From positions 2,600,158-2,664,157 of the forward strand of contig CAJINV010000013.1 in assembly GCA_905178155.1 (NCBI GenBank): a stretch of DNA of 64,000 nucleotides. The letters are read 5' to 3'. Below, piece after piece: positions 21,740 to 34,989 of this stretch (positions are counted from its first letter, which is position 1; every line of letters begins with the position of its first letter). The notes under the pieces were generated by a model, which was not told where the DNA came from, made no database searches, and worked only from the letters and a program-made list of their open reading frames with translations. Origin of the DNA: Amoebophrya sp. A120. Lineage: Eukaryota > Sar > Dinophyceae > Syndiniales > Amoebophryaceae. A program made the position numbers and the translations under genes.

Positions 21740-22785
21740 GATGCATAAGAAAATTCATTGTGGCGCTCCATGTTCATGCATACTCCTCGGCCAAACAGCT
21801 GAAGCGAAAAAGCAAGTTCAACAAATGCAGGCACTTGCTCCCTCTCGTCTCTTTCTCGATGCCATTTTGAGTGTGGGTGACGACTCACGAGCGCTCTTTT
21901 GCATTTGCTTTAAAGAAAAGTAAGAAACATCGAAATCATTATCATAGTCCTAGTTCGCAGCTCCGCTCCCTTTCTTCAGCGCTCGAGAACAGGAGGAGTG
22001 ACGAGGGCGAGGCAAAGCAGTATCAAAAAAAGAATAAACGCTACGGAGTGTCGTAGAAACAACGCGCAGGCAACTGTTGCCGTGCCTGCTGTGTTGCTGA
22101 TCGATAGAGGGATAGAAGCAGCTGCAGCTCCAGCAACACACCAGCAGCACCTTCGTCCCCCCTCCGGCTTCTTCTATTGCTTCTTCATTTGCTTTCTATA
22201 CACACGATTTTTACAGCAGGTTATTCGTTTAGTGACAATCATCTGTAGATGCTTACACTTAATACTCCAAAAATTGCTTCCACGTGTTTCTTTCTGATTT
22301 TGTGCTTTGCTTTTCATAACTTTGCTCGTGCTTACAACCCCTGCTCGGGCTTCTACGCCGAAACCGTGTTGTGAATGGCGTCAATCATCGTGCTTTGAAA
22401 TTCTGATCTCAGCTTCCAAGTTGCGACCTCCACTGAAGTTGTTCGCCGTGTTGTAGTCTCAATTTTAGTTTGGTTTGGACCCCGGGGTGACGGTGATGAA
22501 CTTAACACTGAGACTAACTGCATTTCTTGGAAGCAGTTTTTTAGCGCCCACACTGGAGCTCTTTTCAAAAAAAAAGTGGCTCAAAGCGACAACTTTATAC
22601 AGTGTTACATTGATATGTTGTTCCTGTAAAACTAAAAACTGTTCCTCCAGGACCAGGAAGCTAAACTTTCATTTTGATAATCAGAGATTTTCCGTACGAG
22701 TTGTAGTGAAGTTACTAAACGCTTGCTTTTGCAACCTACCAGTTACTACTAAATGCACTTCTAACAGGGTCCACCGAGTTTTTTC
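21740..22785. other. intergenic, no gene seen
   Basis: Short overlapping frames only; none has plausible composition or a family match. Confidence 0.6.
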
Positions 22786-25700
22786 CTATCTCCTTCTTCC
22801 AAACTTAAACTTCAACGACTTTGCTGCCGTAGTATCTCCACTCGAAGAAGAAGAAGTCGTCGCAGGCTGCGGTGGAATATTATTTCCCCCTCCTTGCAGA
22901 AGGTCCAGTGTCCCGCCAACGTCGACGCTCGTCGCCGCACAACTGCTGCTTTCCGTCTCCGAAGTCCGGCTACCTTCTATTCCAGTGAAAAGTGCCCCCC
23001 ACCCCCAAAGTTGCAAAAATTTGTGATGCGAGGTTTCCAAATGAAACCTTTTTGTCATGCATGAAAGGAGTATGAATCTTTCTGATGTAGAGTCTCGTCG
23101 TGTTGCGCATCGCTTGCATGACAAGCACCGCTCTTGCTGGGATCTTTTGCAATACAAATTTTTGCTATTCACGATCGGAACTCTGTGATGCCGATACATG
23201 CAAGAGGGCGAATGTTTCATTTGGAAAGGTTTGCAATACAAATGCTTTCAAGTTCGGGGGTGGGAGCATTTTTCATTGTGATACCTTCGGCGTCTTCGGT
23301 CGTGCTAGTGCCTTCTCCAGGATCTTGCAGGTCGTTTTGATGTTGGTGTTGTTTTATCCTCTGGTGATGTGGTGGCAACACACTACTACCGAGAGGTTCT
23401 TCTCGTCCCTGCTCCACATACAAGTCATCGCGCTGGTGATTCTGCAGCAGCGGCTGCGACTTTTCGTCTTCCATATCAAGTAGTTGTCCGATTTCAACAT
23501 TTTCATCGCCAGCTCCAGTACTAGTACCTGCTCCAGTTATGCGCCTCTTATTCCTTTGTTGATATTGTGGCGAGCGTAAATATGCCTTCCCACCGGGGAT
23601 TTTCGAGGAAGATGCTGACGCTGTGTGGTCTCCATGATGTTGATAATCATCTTTTTCTTTAGGCACAATTGATCCTGGGCTCCTAGTACAGGAGTAGTTG
23701 TTGCTGAGAGATGATGTTGAACTACTATTCAAACTATGTGGATCATTCTCGACGATTATGTCCAACTGCCGCTGCTGCGTGTTCTTGTAGCTCGTCGTGG
23801 TTCGTTGCTTGTAGTTGTTCGCCGTCCTGGTGTGCCTCCCCAGATGCTGTTGTGATTGCGTCGAGCCAGCAGTTTCGTCGTGAAGATTCGTGTTTGCTTT
23901 TGACGCCGCTTGTTGTAGAAGTTGTTCTTGTTTTCCTTTTCCTTTATTTCCAGTACCAATAAGAGGACCTTCGGCCTGCTTGATTTCCATTCCATACTGC
24001 TGCTTCAGATACATCCCAAACAGCATGATCGTGAACCCGAGAACTTGCAGATTCGTGCACTTGTTGCCGAAGATCAAAACCGAGGAAAAGAGGATCCCGA
24101 TGTTTTGGAAATTCCCCACTACCACGGAAGTCAACGGCCCCAGGCGCGACACCAGCAGGAACGCAAACAAGTTAAAAAACGCGGCGCAGAGCGCGGAGAA
24201 AATCAGCGCGACGTAGGTGTCCAGGGGCAGTTCGGCGAGGAAAAACTCTCTGTAGGGCGTTATCCCCTCGACCACAGACCCGGTCGTCACGTACAGCAGC
24301 ACGTTCCACGGGCTGGCGTAGAGGAGTAACGTGATGGAAGAAACCGGCTCCGCTTCGTCGCACAGCATGCGGGACTGAACCAGAACTCGAAAGGCGCGAA
24401 AAACTGCGCACCCGATGCTCAGGAGGATACCTGGGTTTTGAGTAATTATCGAATCGTGGTTTGCTTGGTGGAGGTGGTGGCCCTTGCTTCACTTCTTTCT
24501 AGATCTAGCTGACAGCACCACCCTCTGGATAGTTCGACCATTTACATTTCGCGCTTCTGTCTTGATGCAGGAAAGTCCAGAAACTCACTTGCACGGCTGG
24601 GGCTGCAACATGAAACTCATTAGCTGCATGATTACGCATGTAACAAGAAAACCTGATAACTGAATACCGAAAAGATGGAAGTTCACTTCGCCGAAGCCGC
24701 AAAGAATACCGCCACCACAAAAGCGTATGGAGTTTCAAATGCTGACTTTTCTTGTTCTTGTACGACCTATGTGACGATGAATGTCTACATGCTGCAACGG
24801 TCAATGGGTCGGATCTCTTTTCCGCATGAGTTGCAACAGCCAGTGACTCTGGCAGGTCTGGAAGCTTCATCATTTCCACCGCATGACCTACATGAGACTC
24901 GGTTGACAAAAATAAGACCCGCCCCAAAAATCAGTCTGTATTAGCCCTCCACTCTCATACTGGGTATCATTGACAAATAGCTCCACGTATTGTAGCTGGT
25001 GCTCCCGAACGAAATCATGACCACCATGGTCCAAAACGGCGTGGTATTCTGCAGCATGGTGTGAAAACTGGGAAAGAGGAACAGCAGCGCTACGTTGGCA
25101 CAACAAATGGACAAGGCCCCGAAGACGCTGAATGGAAGAATTTTCGTGACCTGTTTTTTTTCAATATACACGTGAAAAAATGTTTGCATTCCGTGTCTGA
25201 CTGCTTTGACTTTGTCAAACTTGAACTTCGCTGCAGCATGCATGGCAAAAAAATGAAAATCTCTTTCGGATTATTGCTTGGTGGAGACGGTTGAAGTCTT
25301 AAAATGCAATGCGTTGCCTGCCACAGCGAAGGCCGAGGTGGAGGTCGTTCTCCCAGCATAGGCATGAGAGATACATAGAAAGATCTACATCTCCATGCAC
25401 ATGTTGATTTCCGCTATCCAAAAGATGCACGGCTGTTTCAGCTGCCGAGTTGAGTGCCAACCGTGAGAAAGGAACAACACCTATTTCATCATTCAGTATC
25501 GTAAATAAACACGCACCTGCTCCGACAGTGTGAAGACATGGGTCTGTCTCGGAGTCCAGTCCCGGGCGGAAAGGCTACTTTTGGTGGAGATACTAGCACT
25601 CCCACCAACCTTATTAAAGATGCCGGAAGTCACGGCTAGCGCAATGAGGTAGGAAAACACCGAGTGCAGGGCCGTGACAAAGAAGGGGTAGCGGAACTCG

Positions 25701-26739
25701 CAGAACACGTAGATCCATTTCGTCGAATTCATCAGCACAATGGACGAAAAGAAACTTCCGAGGATCACAAACGACTTGTCCAGATGGCTTATGCATTGCA
25801 AATGTATCTATCATCGCACTAACGGAAATCATCGCATTTAACATTAATTATCAGGTTTTTCAGTCGTGCACGTTGTCATACAAGAACAGGCAAAGAAAGT
25901 TGAGATGTGTCTGTCACGTCGTATTTCTAAATGCAATTTTCAATGGCACCACGATAGTGCTTTGACTAAGTACTTCTGCACAGGATATTGGTCCACCAGG
26001 AGCAACAGTCGAGGACCTCGCAGAAAGTCTGGAACCAATTGTTCTTTCCAGACGTTGTTGTATTGGCTCCTCCAGCGAATGAGGAGTGACCTCTAGTACG
26101 CTCATCTTCTACCTCGTGCAGCTTGTTTTTCTTTATTTTGCTTCTCCGTAGTTCTTCAACCCCACAGATAGAATCTGTGATCATTCCACAGCTGCGGCTC
26201 ATTCTGCTGTGTCCGCAGGACCGAGGGGGGCGCTTGAATCCGTTTTCATCTTCGTCGTGGAATGCTAAAAACATGTCATCGGATGGGACAAAGGGATCGT
26301 GAGGTTTAGTCATTGTCATTGAAGAGGAGGAGGAAGTAGAAGAGAGAGCAGAAGATGCAGAGGCTCCACCTCCGCTCGATGACGCTCCACCTGCTCTTGT
26401 CGTTGATGATGCAGATCCACCTGAAGATGCAGCTTCTCCTGAGTTGCAATAGGTTTTGTCACCTTGAGCAGGAGTACTCGACGAGTTCGGTTCACGCTGT
26501 AGTTGTACGCCCTGTGAAGGAGCACTAGATCCCGTTTCAGTCTCGTTCGTCCCCTTGTTGGTTGCGCGGTGCCGCCCTCGTCCATGCTGTCGTGTCGGCT
26601 CCAAGAATTCCTCCTCGTCCTCCTCCGCTACCGCACAAGATTTTCCTCCGCCTGACGCAAACCTTGGCGAGCTGCGCGGCTTGACGGCGTTGCGAACCGC
26701 CAAGCGCACGGCGCGGACCAGAACGGAGCCGGTCGGCAT
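22786..26739 (-). CDS. triose-phosphate/nucleotide-sugar transporter family (DMT) protein
   Basis: Multi-pass drug/metabolite transporter of the TPT/NST family. Exons: 26739-25988; 25789 to about 25514; about 25250-24946; 24430-23284; 22977-22786. The first is a long cytosolic S/G-rich leader starting MPTGSVLV. Transporter hallmarks include the early Lys in a helix (STKWIYVFCEFRYPFFVTALHS), the middle repeat (FGALSICCANVALLF, FHTMLQNTTPFWTMV) and late helices (LTSVVVGNFQNIGILFSSVLIFG). A C-terminal tail of over 200 residues is low complexity and ends KSLKFKFGRRR. Two introners interrupt it; the intron at 24431-24945 is GC-AG. The acceptor of the third exon is not resolved. Substrate cannot be told. 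The start is the first in-frame ATG. Confidence 0.8.
22978..23283. mobile_element. introner, family E (306 bp)
   Basis: Termini TATTCCAGTGAAAAGTGCCC and the complement of GGAGCATTTTTCATTGTGATA, with CCCACCCCC inside both ends. Direct repeats CCTTC at 22973-22977 and 23284-23288. Removal joins TEDAEG/SRTSETESS in the transporter tail. Confidence 0.9.
24431..24945 (-). other. GC-AG spliceosomal intron in the transporter gene
   Basis: Donor GGAGG/GCTAATAC and acceptor ACCCAG/GTATCC. The join gives MRVEG/ILLSIGCAVFRAF, a continuous transporter helix. The exon otherwise hits TAA directly after GGC, so the intron is required. Confidence 0.75.
25790..25987. mobile_element. introner, family B-like (198 bp), diverged flanks
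   Basis: Starts TATGCATTGCAAATGTATC and ends TACTTCTGCACAGGATA. The flanking 5-mers differ (TGGCT and TTGGT). Removing the unit with one 5-mer still keeps frame: SWWTN/LDKSFVILG at the first transporter helix. Confidence 0.75.
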
Positions 26740-26781
26740 TATTCTCTTAATACAGGACGATTGGTCGTTGCCGTTGAGCAA

Positions 26782-27843
26782 GTTGTATCGGTATGCTTTT
26801 CAAATTCAATAAACAAGGCCAGGTAGAACTTTTGAAATCTTGCTACATCATCGTGAAACGAATTCGTTCCATTTATCATAACCTCAGCCTCTCTGCATGT
26901 TTGAATTTCCCTTGCGTCCTGTCAGATCCTCCACTCACTCAGCATGATGTTGATCTCTCCCACAGACTTTACGCTCCTGTTTAATACGGGACAACTTGTT
27001 GCTTCTCAAACTCCACTGCATCATGATACCGTCTGCGTCTGGCCTCTCCCAAGGAGGCCGTGGCCCTGTGCACCGGTACGTTTCTTGCAACATGCGCAAG
27101 ACCTACAGCTCTCCCAAAGCTTCAACACTTTCTCCTCCTATTGCTATTGTGTGGCAATAGGAGTGTTGAGACCGGCTTCATAGCAGCCTGCTCTTCGCTT
27201 CCTTCCTTTCTTTGACATCGATTTTTGTTGTAAATGCTTGGTAGAAAAGCGACGAAACTTGTGCCAACGTGGTTCGTAACAATCCTTTGCATAACAAAAG
27301 TCGTGAAACCGCGTGAAAGGGTTGTAAAGACATGAGATCGCTGATCGACACCATGAAAACTTGAACTAACATACAAAACAGAAATTTTGAAATGATGACA
27401 TACGTTGAAAAAATGTGGATACGAATTCAATTTATGAGAAGTGTACATTCCAAGAAAATTTGTATATTTTTCAGAAGATACTCCTGCTGGTGGGGCACAA
27501 TGGTGAATGCGCCACCGCTTTTGCTCTTGCGTATAGAAGTGTTATCGTTAAATAATATGTTACTCACTGCATGAGTGAAATAAAAGTAAAAATGCAAACT
27601 ATATACACCTGCTGGCGTGCTGGTAGAAAGGTCTCGGCCTTCTCGTTCAACATCGGTCATTTAGACCACCTGGTTCTTAGTACAATTTTTGCGAAAGAAG
27701 AAAAGCTACCAGCACCCCACCGCTCGACAAGCACCCCAATAAAATGAAAACATTTCTTTCGGAGTCGTCCTTGGCCGCCGAAGCCGAACGAAGTCGACGA
27801 CAGACCATAACCGAAAACGTCTAGAACTTCCTTACTTTTATTC
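26782..27843. other. intergenic, no gene seen
   Basis: A small palindrome CCTATTGCTATTGTGTGGCAATAGG at about 27137-27161. Otherwise nothing recognised. Confidence 0.6.
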
Positions 27844-29705
27844 TTAATCTCCTTCGTCAACGTCCATATTGTCGTCGTCTGAGTCCGATTCCTCGTCATC
27901 ACTGTTTTTTGGCGTCCGCTTCCTCCAGAGTTTCGCTGCTTTCTTAATCGCGACCCGTCTTTGCGCGATGCCCGCCTCAGTCAAATGGTACTTCTTCCGC
28001 TCTTTCGGCTTCCGCGAGGCCGCGACGCCGTCCGGCTGGTTCTTAATCTTGTACGTCAGCCCCTTGGGCCGTTGCTTCCGTGGCTTCGGCGCTGCACTGC
28101 CGTCCGGAGCTCCTAAGCCGGCCTTCTTCGGGTCGTTTTTCTTCACCGCGACCAGAGTGGTGACCCCACCCGGATTGCCGGCAACCGCTGCGCGGAAGGA
28201 AGAAAAAGCATGATTTGAGGATGACGCGATCACATTCAAGTCGTCTTCCTTGTTCTTCTTGTTGTATTTCAGCCCGAAAGGCCGCTTCCGTTTCCGCGTG
28301 TCTGTTTCCTTCTCCGGGTAAAACACCGGCTGGCTGGTGGTCTTGCACGCGCGCAGACTGAACGCAACGGTAGCTTTCGGCTTTTTTGCAGCGCCTGCTA
28401 TTTGCCCTTCTGCTTCTTCTTCTTCATCGCTCAACATATTACCGTAGCTGCCGTTCGTCGCACCGCTAAACGGACCTCCGCCTGTGGTTTTATTATTCAA
28501 CCGTTTCTCCGCGTACTCGTTCATTCGTTGCAAAGTAAGCGCGCTCATGTTGCCCATATTGTTGGTCGGAGGAGGCGGTGGTGGTGGGGCGAAACCGAAG
28601 CCGAAGCCGGAAGCGGAACCGAAGCCTGCGCCGTAAATCGAAGATGAAGAAGCGCCATACATCAATCCCGAGTTGTTGCTGTACGAGAAGGGATTGTAAT
28701 TTGTTGCAGCACCCGCGTTGAACGTAGGGTGAAACTGGTGAAAATTTCCGTGCGGGGGTCCGCTAGTTGGACCAAATAATCCTTGCTGCACCAGCGCGCT
28801 GCCGTTTTCAACATTCTCCTCGTCCGTATTGGTGACTTCAGAGATCTCGTAGTACTCCTCGACCAGTCGGACACCTGAAGAAGTATGATCTTGCTCTTGT
28901 ACTTCTGACATTGTGGACTTCTCGTCCTCGTTCTTTGAGGTCGAGCTCAGTCTCGCTCCTTCCGCATCATCATCGTCTTCTAGTACAAGAACCTGCTCGC
29001 CATGTAAAACATCTATCTCGCTTTCCGACAAGTTGTCAAAGTCATCTGCGCTCGCGTAGAACATCGGCACGTAGGACGTGCCCGGAATGGCGTCGATGAT
29101 TTTCACGTGTTTATCGTTCTCATCAGATTTGGTTTTCTTCCTCATTTTTTCGCCAGTGGCAGTTGTGCCGGTTGTTCCGCTTGCGCTGCTCGAAGACGAG
29201 GACATACGCGCAGAGGAGGATGACGAGGACGCAGACGCACTGCCACTGCTGCTCCCCTCGTCCGTGCTGCTCGATGTTGAAGCAGAGAGAAGCTGCAGCT
29301 GGCTTGAAGATGTTGTTGTCTTCTGATCTTTCATCGTGGTTGCTTTATTTTTCGCTTTACTTGTTTTCGGAAAGACGATCCCCTTGTACATGTAGCGCAC
29401 ACCATATGTGGTCTTCTTCTGCTGTAGTTCTTCTATCTTGAGAGCGCCCGTCAAAAGCTGTTCCTTTTGCTCATTCGTTGTTCCTTCATCGTTCTGCTCT
29501 CCGGTCGCGTTACCTCCGGGGGTATCCTCAACAGAAGGCGGCGTTAGCAGCTTAGCACTGCTAGTAGTAGTCGTGGCATAACTCCCGGGCTGCACGGTAA
29601 CTTTGTCTGCTGTTGATCCTCGTTCGCTCGTAGCTCCCTCCGGATCGAATGTGAGCACTCGACGTGGTCGCTTCGGTTGCCGTTGCAAGGCATAGATCGA
29701 CGACA
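27844..29705 (-). CDS. low-complexity nuclear-type protein, unknown
   Basis: Single exon of about 620 codons from MSSIYALQRQPKRPRR. It is mostly low complexity: Ser-rich tracts (residues about 130-180), acidic stretches (LEDDDDAEG), a Gly/Tyr/Phe-rich middle (GFGSASGFGFGFAPPPPPPP) and several basic clusters that could be nuclear localisation signals (KRPRR, RKRKRPF, KPRKQRPKG, KPKERKKY). The end is strongly acidic (SDDEESDSDDDNMDVDEGD). The region KKYHLTEAGIAQRRVAIKKAAKLWRK is a predicted basic helix. Composition suggests a chromatin- or RNA-associated protein, but no domain is recognisable. No introner interrupts it. Confidence 0.65.
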
Positions 29706-29730
29706 TTTTTGTGTAGTGGTGGCGACTCAC

Positions 29731-30692
29731 TTTCTTTGTATTTAAGGAGGTGGAAGGTCCTTTTCTCTATCTTGGATTCGTAAGTAACTATGGATCCGGT
29801 TTTTGTTTTCCTAGGTGGTCTGATTATACACAAAACCGCTATTGTCTGACTCAAGAAGGCGAGCACAGCAGGCAGCAATCCAGAGAGATGAAAAAAGCAC
29901 GACGAATCAGAAGTACCTAATTTTCTACGATGTAGGAAGTACAACATAATTCCAACGACTTTTCCAAAGAGCCTGTACCAGCTATGTACAAAAACTTATC
30001 CGTACGACCAACACAATAGAAACGACGTACGGGACTTGGAGGTCAAAAACCGAAAAGAGTTGCACCGACGGGGAAAAAAAAACGAGTCGCGCAGCTTCTT
30101 CTACAACTACTCGGACCGATTCCATCTGCGTCTGCTTCTTTCTCCCAGGACGAGCGATTGAGATCAAACGAAAAAGTAAAGGCGCATGGCTGCATTGCTA
30201 TTCTTTTTCTTGCTACTTAAGTACTTGCTATAGACGATTCATCAAATTAGCGAGTGATTTGCGTCTAAGACGAAGCAGTAAGTGACGACGCAGCACGTCC
30301 CAAACATTTTTTTTCCTAGAGAGACGAGAAAAACGATTACGACCCAGCTCAACTACTTGTTCGACCACGACAGACTATGAGCGATGGAATTGAAGTCACG
30401 TTCCAGTACTGTGCTTCTTGAACAAAGTAGACACAAGATTTCTACATCCTGGGTTTTCGTTCTTATTCTTTCCACAATTTTCATTTGCTAATACCCAGAC
30501 TAGAAATCGAGACATTTCCATTTGAAACTTTTATCGTACACGAAGATCCTCGTCGGCTGTAGTTCGGAACAGCTGCGATGTTGTGCATTCGGTTTTAAGG
30601 TCAGAAGAAGCTCAATCAAGAGATCAAAAAGAGAAACAAGGTATAGGGTTTGGATAATTTCTTGGTGTTCGTTTGTACAAGACAGGGCTCTC
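29731..30692. other. intergenic, no gene seen
   Basis: AT-rich with homopolymer runs; no supported coding frame. Confidence 0.6.
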
Positions 30693-33600
30693 CTACCAGG
30701 GTCCCCCTCCGGGCGGTGCGTTTGGATCCACGCCGCCACCCATATCCCCTTCGTAGTCGATGTACTGCTGATTTTCCGGCCCACCAGCGGTCGCGCCGTA
30801 GGCCAGCGGACTGGTGTCTTCGTACTGGGCCGCCCACGCCGCATCGTCCACGTAGTCCATCACGTCGTGCTCCGCGTTGTCGCCCCGCGGGTCTGCCATC
30901 ATGGTCTCGTAATACGCATACGTGCAAAAGATGCCCACGCCCAAGCCACCGGCGGTGAGCGCCATCACGAGCAAAGTTGTCGCCGTCATCCACGACGGGA
31001 GCTCCCTATCGCGAGAAAAAAGCGCAGCTACAGTTACACATGGTGTTGCGGGGCAAGCAAGATGAAAGATAACCTCCGTCATGCCGAACAAAGTGCTCGC
31101 GAGCTACATCGTTTCACGTTAGTGTGCGTTTTTCCGTTACTAGCGCCCATCACAAGTTTTCCACTTGCACTTTGTGATGCAGAAATACAAATCTGTGCCG
31201 CTCAAGTTGCACTTGCATCACTACTACATGTCTGACTGTGGCACTTTTCTCCTTGGATACTCTCCGACGTACTCACAGTACCCCGCCGCTTCGTTACTCC
31301 GCACTATTTGGTAATCTGATTTGTTTAATAAGTAGTATTTTGTTTCTATGGCAAAATATTGCATGGAAACTAAAAGAGGAAGTTGCCACGTGAGTAAATT
31401 GATATCAGTACCTTTTTTCAGATGGCAGGTTTCGCAGTCTGGTTTTGCAGCGTTATCAGAAATACAGTCGAAAATTCCGTAGCCCTCTTCGCAGTCACAG
31501 AATATCGTCTGCTCGTCATACGCACCGCGGAGCTCCATTCGCGGGAGCTCGTAGTCGTTGTCCGGGTCCAACCGCTCCTCGGGATGAGTGATGGTTTGCG
31601 CCGGAAACTCGCCTTCGCACCAGAGATGCCGGATGTCCGGATCATTCCACATTTTCACGGTAGAGGACGCTTCCATCATGTAGTCGAGGCAAAACCGGAT
31701 GTCCTTCAGCATGATGTGCTGCATGCAGGCAATTCCCGGGGTCATGGCCCGAAATTCGAAGTAGCAGGGCTCCGTCTGGCACCGGCGGAAGGCCTCGACG
31801 CTGGAAGTCCACACCAAGTCCTGTTGCCAGTACTTCTCTTTGGTAATCCGCTCGTCCGGGGCGACACCCCCGCAAGTTTTCTGAAGGGACGACTTTTCGC
31901 CGTACTTCGCAACATAATCCCGGTACATGGAATCATCCGGATTCTCCTCCTCGCGGTGCTCCGGGAGCACTTCGGTGTAATTGAACGTGAGCATATCGTC
32001 CAAATCGCCAGTGCTGGTCAGGCTCTCCAGGACCGTGTCGTCGGAATACAGTTTCAAAAATAAACCGCCACCGTTTATAACCCGCTCAGGTGTTACAATC
32101 TCAAACGTTGCAATAGAATTTGGAATTTGTGTTGCAAAATCCGCAACATCTGGCCTACTCCCAAAGGAGCGCGCATGACAAGTTTCGGAGCCCCAAACCA
32201 CATGAGATTCTGACGAAATTTGTATTGCGAAAAGCCCAAGTCTCTGTATGGTACTCATGCTGTTCATGCAAGACAAATTCCAGATTCTGTTGTAACGTTT
32301 GAGATTGTAACATCTGAGCAAGCCATACCGTTCTCGAACGATTTCTTTGCTCGCGCTTCGTCTCGGTTTGTTACTTTAGGCTCGTGATCGACGCGCATGT
32401 GCACTTTGTACTTGGAAAAGTGGAAGGTGCCGTTTCGGCCCTCATCCCCCAACCAGTCCGGAATTGTGTGCTGGATTGGGAACTTGAAGGGCGCGGACCT
32501 GGCCCATTGGCCCTCGTCGGGAAAGTCCCACTCTTCGCCTTCGCGAAAGACGTTCCCCGGCAGAGCCGCATTCAGCCCGGAGTTGTTGACCCCGTCAAAG
32601 TCGAACTGCTCCTGGTCGATCATTTCCCGGAACAGGCTCGGATGCAACGCTCCGAAGAGTCCGGTTTCCGTGTTTTTCACGCGCCCGATGAGTCCGCTGC
32701 AGCCCCAGTTCCGTAAGCAGTGGTACCAGAGCGGAATCTGCCCTGGTTGAAACCCGAGGACGATTCCCGTCCCCATGTTCGTCGCGTTCCCTTCCCCGGC
32801 TGTCAGGTCCAGGTCGAGGAGGTCCTGTGCGAAAGTGCTTATTTTTGCATTTGCAGCCTGCTCGTCGCTTATTTCATATGCGTGTCTGTTCGAAGTCGAG
32901 GTGAACGACGCTTTATTTTGTGTTTTCCTCTTGTTCGTCTGTTGTACTACTTGGCTCCTTTCGGTCTGGAGGAGGCTTGTTTGGTTCAGCTTCAGAAGAG
33001 GTCGACCTGCTGCACCGCGGTCGTAGATCCGTGCTTTCTGGTTCCAGCTTGTTGTAGTAGTTCCTCCTGAGGCAACATCCAGGGCTGCAGTACGAGAACC
33101 TCGCGCGCCCTTTCTTATTTCATTCCAGTTCGCTCTTGTTGATGTCCTCGACGGCGCAGGCCTACTACTATACTCGATTTTTCTCCCTGTTTCCCGTTTC
33201 CGTACGGTCTCCAACACGTTCTGCTGAAACCAGATTTGCTCGGGACTCTTTGCTTCATTTTTCACTACACGGGCCGCGGTTTTTAGTACAGCTCTGTCGC
33301 GCTGGTGTTGCTCCTCCTGTCGTTCTTGGAACTCTGTATTACTAGTGCCCGTGTCCTGTCCGCCGTCCGACGTGGTTGTTGTTTCTTCTAGCTGCGACCC
33401 TGGCGCGGTCAGCACAGCATGATGGCGTTCGTATTCCTCTCTGTTCGAAGATGTAGATGTTGCGCTATTTTCATGAACCCTCGATCCTGCAATCGCGAGC
33501 TCATCTGTTGCGGTCGTGGTATCCACTGAAGCAGCTGCAGCGGTAGAAGAGATTTCCAGCGTCTGGGCTGTCGTGTGTTGCAGATTCATGTGTTCCAGGT

Positions 33601-33847
33601 TCGCTATTTGCACTCGTGCACCACCATCCAGCAGGACATGATCGTGTCGTGATTCTACTACAGCGCTTGTTAGCCCTGCGAGGAAGACCAACTTGGACTG
33701 CAAAATCACTGCAGACGGTCGGTTTCTTGTTCCGCCTGCGATGACAATGCCACTGAGGAGACAACAACCCGGATGTTGAAACCAAGATGGTGTTGCTCTC
33801 CGCGGCCGTGGCGACCTGCCACGCTGGTTCTTGTTCTGGCGCAGCAT
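30693..33847 (-). CDS. large type I membrane protein with Cys-rich EGF-like segment
   Basis: Exons 33847-32328, 32075 to about 31412, about 31318-31260 and 31006-30693. The first introner join gives KSFENGGGLFLKLYSDD. A GT-AG intron near 31410-31320 contains no in-frame stop. The second introner join gives CEYVGELPSWMTATTLLV. The N-terminus has a hydrophobic stretch (CCLLSGIVIAGG) that may be a signal anchor, then about 300 low-complexity residues. The central part is globular, with several Cys (CHLRNWGCSG-like region; CQTEPCYFEF; CMQHIMLKDIRFC). CDCEEGYGIFDC plus CETC resembles an EGF-like module just before the one strong membrane span (TTLLVMALTAGGLGVGIFCTYAYY). The tail is acidic and G/P-rich. 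Unknown family, probably surface-exposed. Confidence 0.7.
31007..31259. mobile_element. introner with TATCGCGAGAAAA ends (253 bp)
   Basis: Termini TATCGCGAGAAAAAAGCGC and the complement of CACTTTTCTCCTTGGATA. Direct repeats CTCCC (31002-31006) and CTCTC (31260-31264) differ by one base. The join CEYVGE/LPSWMTATTLL keeps frame just before the membrane span. Confidence 0.8.
32076..32327. mobile_element. introner, family D (252 bp)
   Basis: Termini TATAACCCGCTCAGGTG and the complement of CATCTGAGCAAGCCATA, then a long inner inverted repeat (CAATCTCAAACGTTGCAA and its partner). Direct repeats CCGTT at 32071-32075 and 32328-32332. Join SFENG/GGLFLKLYSD. Confidence 0.9.
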
Positions 33848-33859
33848 GATTTTCCCCAA

Positions 33860-34989
33860 TGGAACTTTCTTGAAAACTTGATCTTGAACGCAGAATAGTG
33901 GTGAAGTTCTTCGAATTTTTAATTTGGAGCTGTATTATTCGTCTACAACTTGTTGGGACATTCATTACTAGTATCGGCTGGTCGCTGTAATGTTAATTTC
34001 CCCTTGCTACAACAGGTACAGGGGACTCAACGACCACACGGTCGACGGACAGACAGTGTCCTGTTGTTCGCTCACAACTCGTCGATAGAGTACAAAAGCT
34101 GTAGTGCGGGTGTTTCAAACGACACAACATGTAAGACCTTTTGAAGATGCTGAAAGAAGACGAGTAGCCGAGGACCGCTCCGTTGTGCTGTCACTCAAGG
34201 TCTCACAACTCTTGATGTCCGGTTTCCGATAGAAACGAAAACTGTTCTTGCGACGACGAGAAGATAAAAAGCGCAAAAACGAAGCGGAAAAGTCCGCACC
34301 TAGCTTTTGTTTTCCTTTCCTCGATCCATGAAGTCAACGTCAACTTCTCAAGCCTGCAACTGATGCGACAGGCACAGGTCGCGCAACAAAACCTGCATGA
34401 AAACAAAACCTTTTCTTTCACAAAATTTCCGCACCACAGCTAAGATACCGTGTGGCCGTGATTTTTTATTTCAAAAGTTGCTTTAGAATTTCTGTGCTTG
34501 TTGCTTGCCATAAACTTCGGACTAGCGGTCGGGAGTTCATCGCCAGATCACTATGGTCGCGGGGGTTCATCAAAGTCGCTCGTTTCAGGGATAGTTTCAC
34601 CTCAAGACAATAAAATGCTGAGAGTCAGTATCATCGGTGATGACGAGTACAGGTTCTTTTTTGAGTCGTGTTGGTATATTCGGGGCCGCCTGAGAAAGCT
34701 CGATTAAAAACGTACAGAGTAAACCACGCCAACCACTGGTAATTTCGCGACGGCAAAGCGTCTGTCTTCATTGGAGATACCGGATCATCTTTCAGAAATT
34801 TGTCCCGTCAGACAATAAAGCTACACTCCCTCTACATTTCCAAAAGAAAGAAGATAAAGAAGGCGCACGCGCACTACATTAAAGTCGTCGAAAATACAAA
34901 ACCAGTAAACCTCTAACTCTTGTTCGGAAACCGTTATAATACGAATCCCGCGTTGTACCTATCCCACGACCAGCGGCGAGCTTCTACAT
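33860..34989. other. intergenic, no gene seen
   Basis: Between the membrane protein start and the E2 stop; no frame of gene quality. Confidence 0.6.
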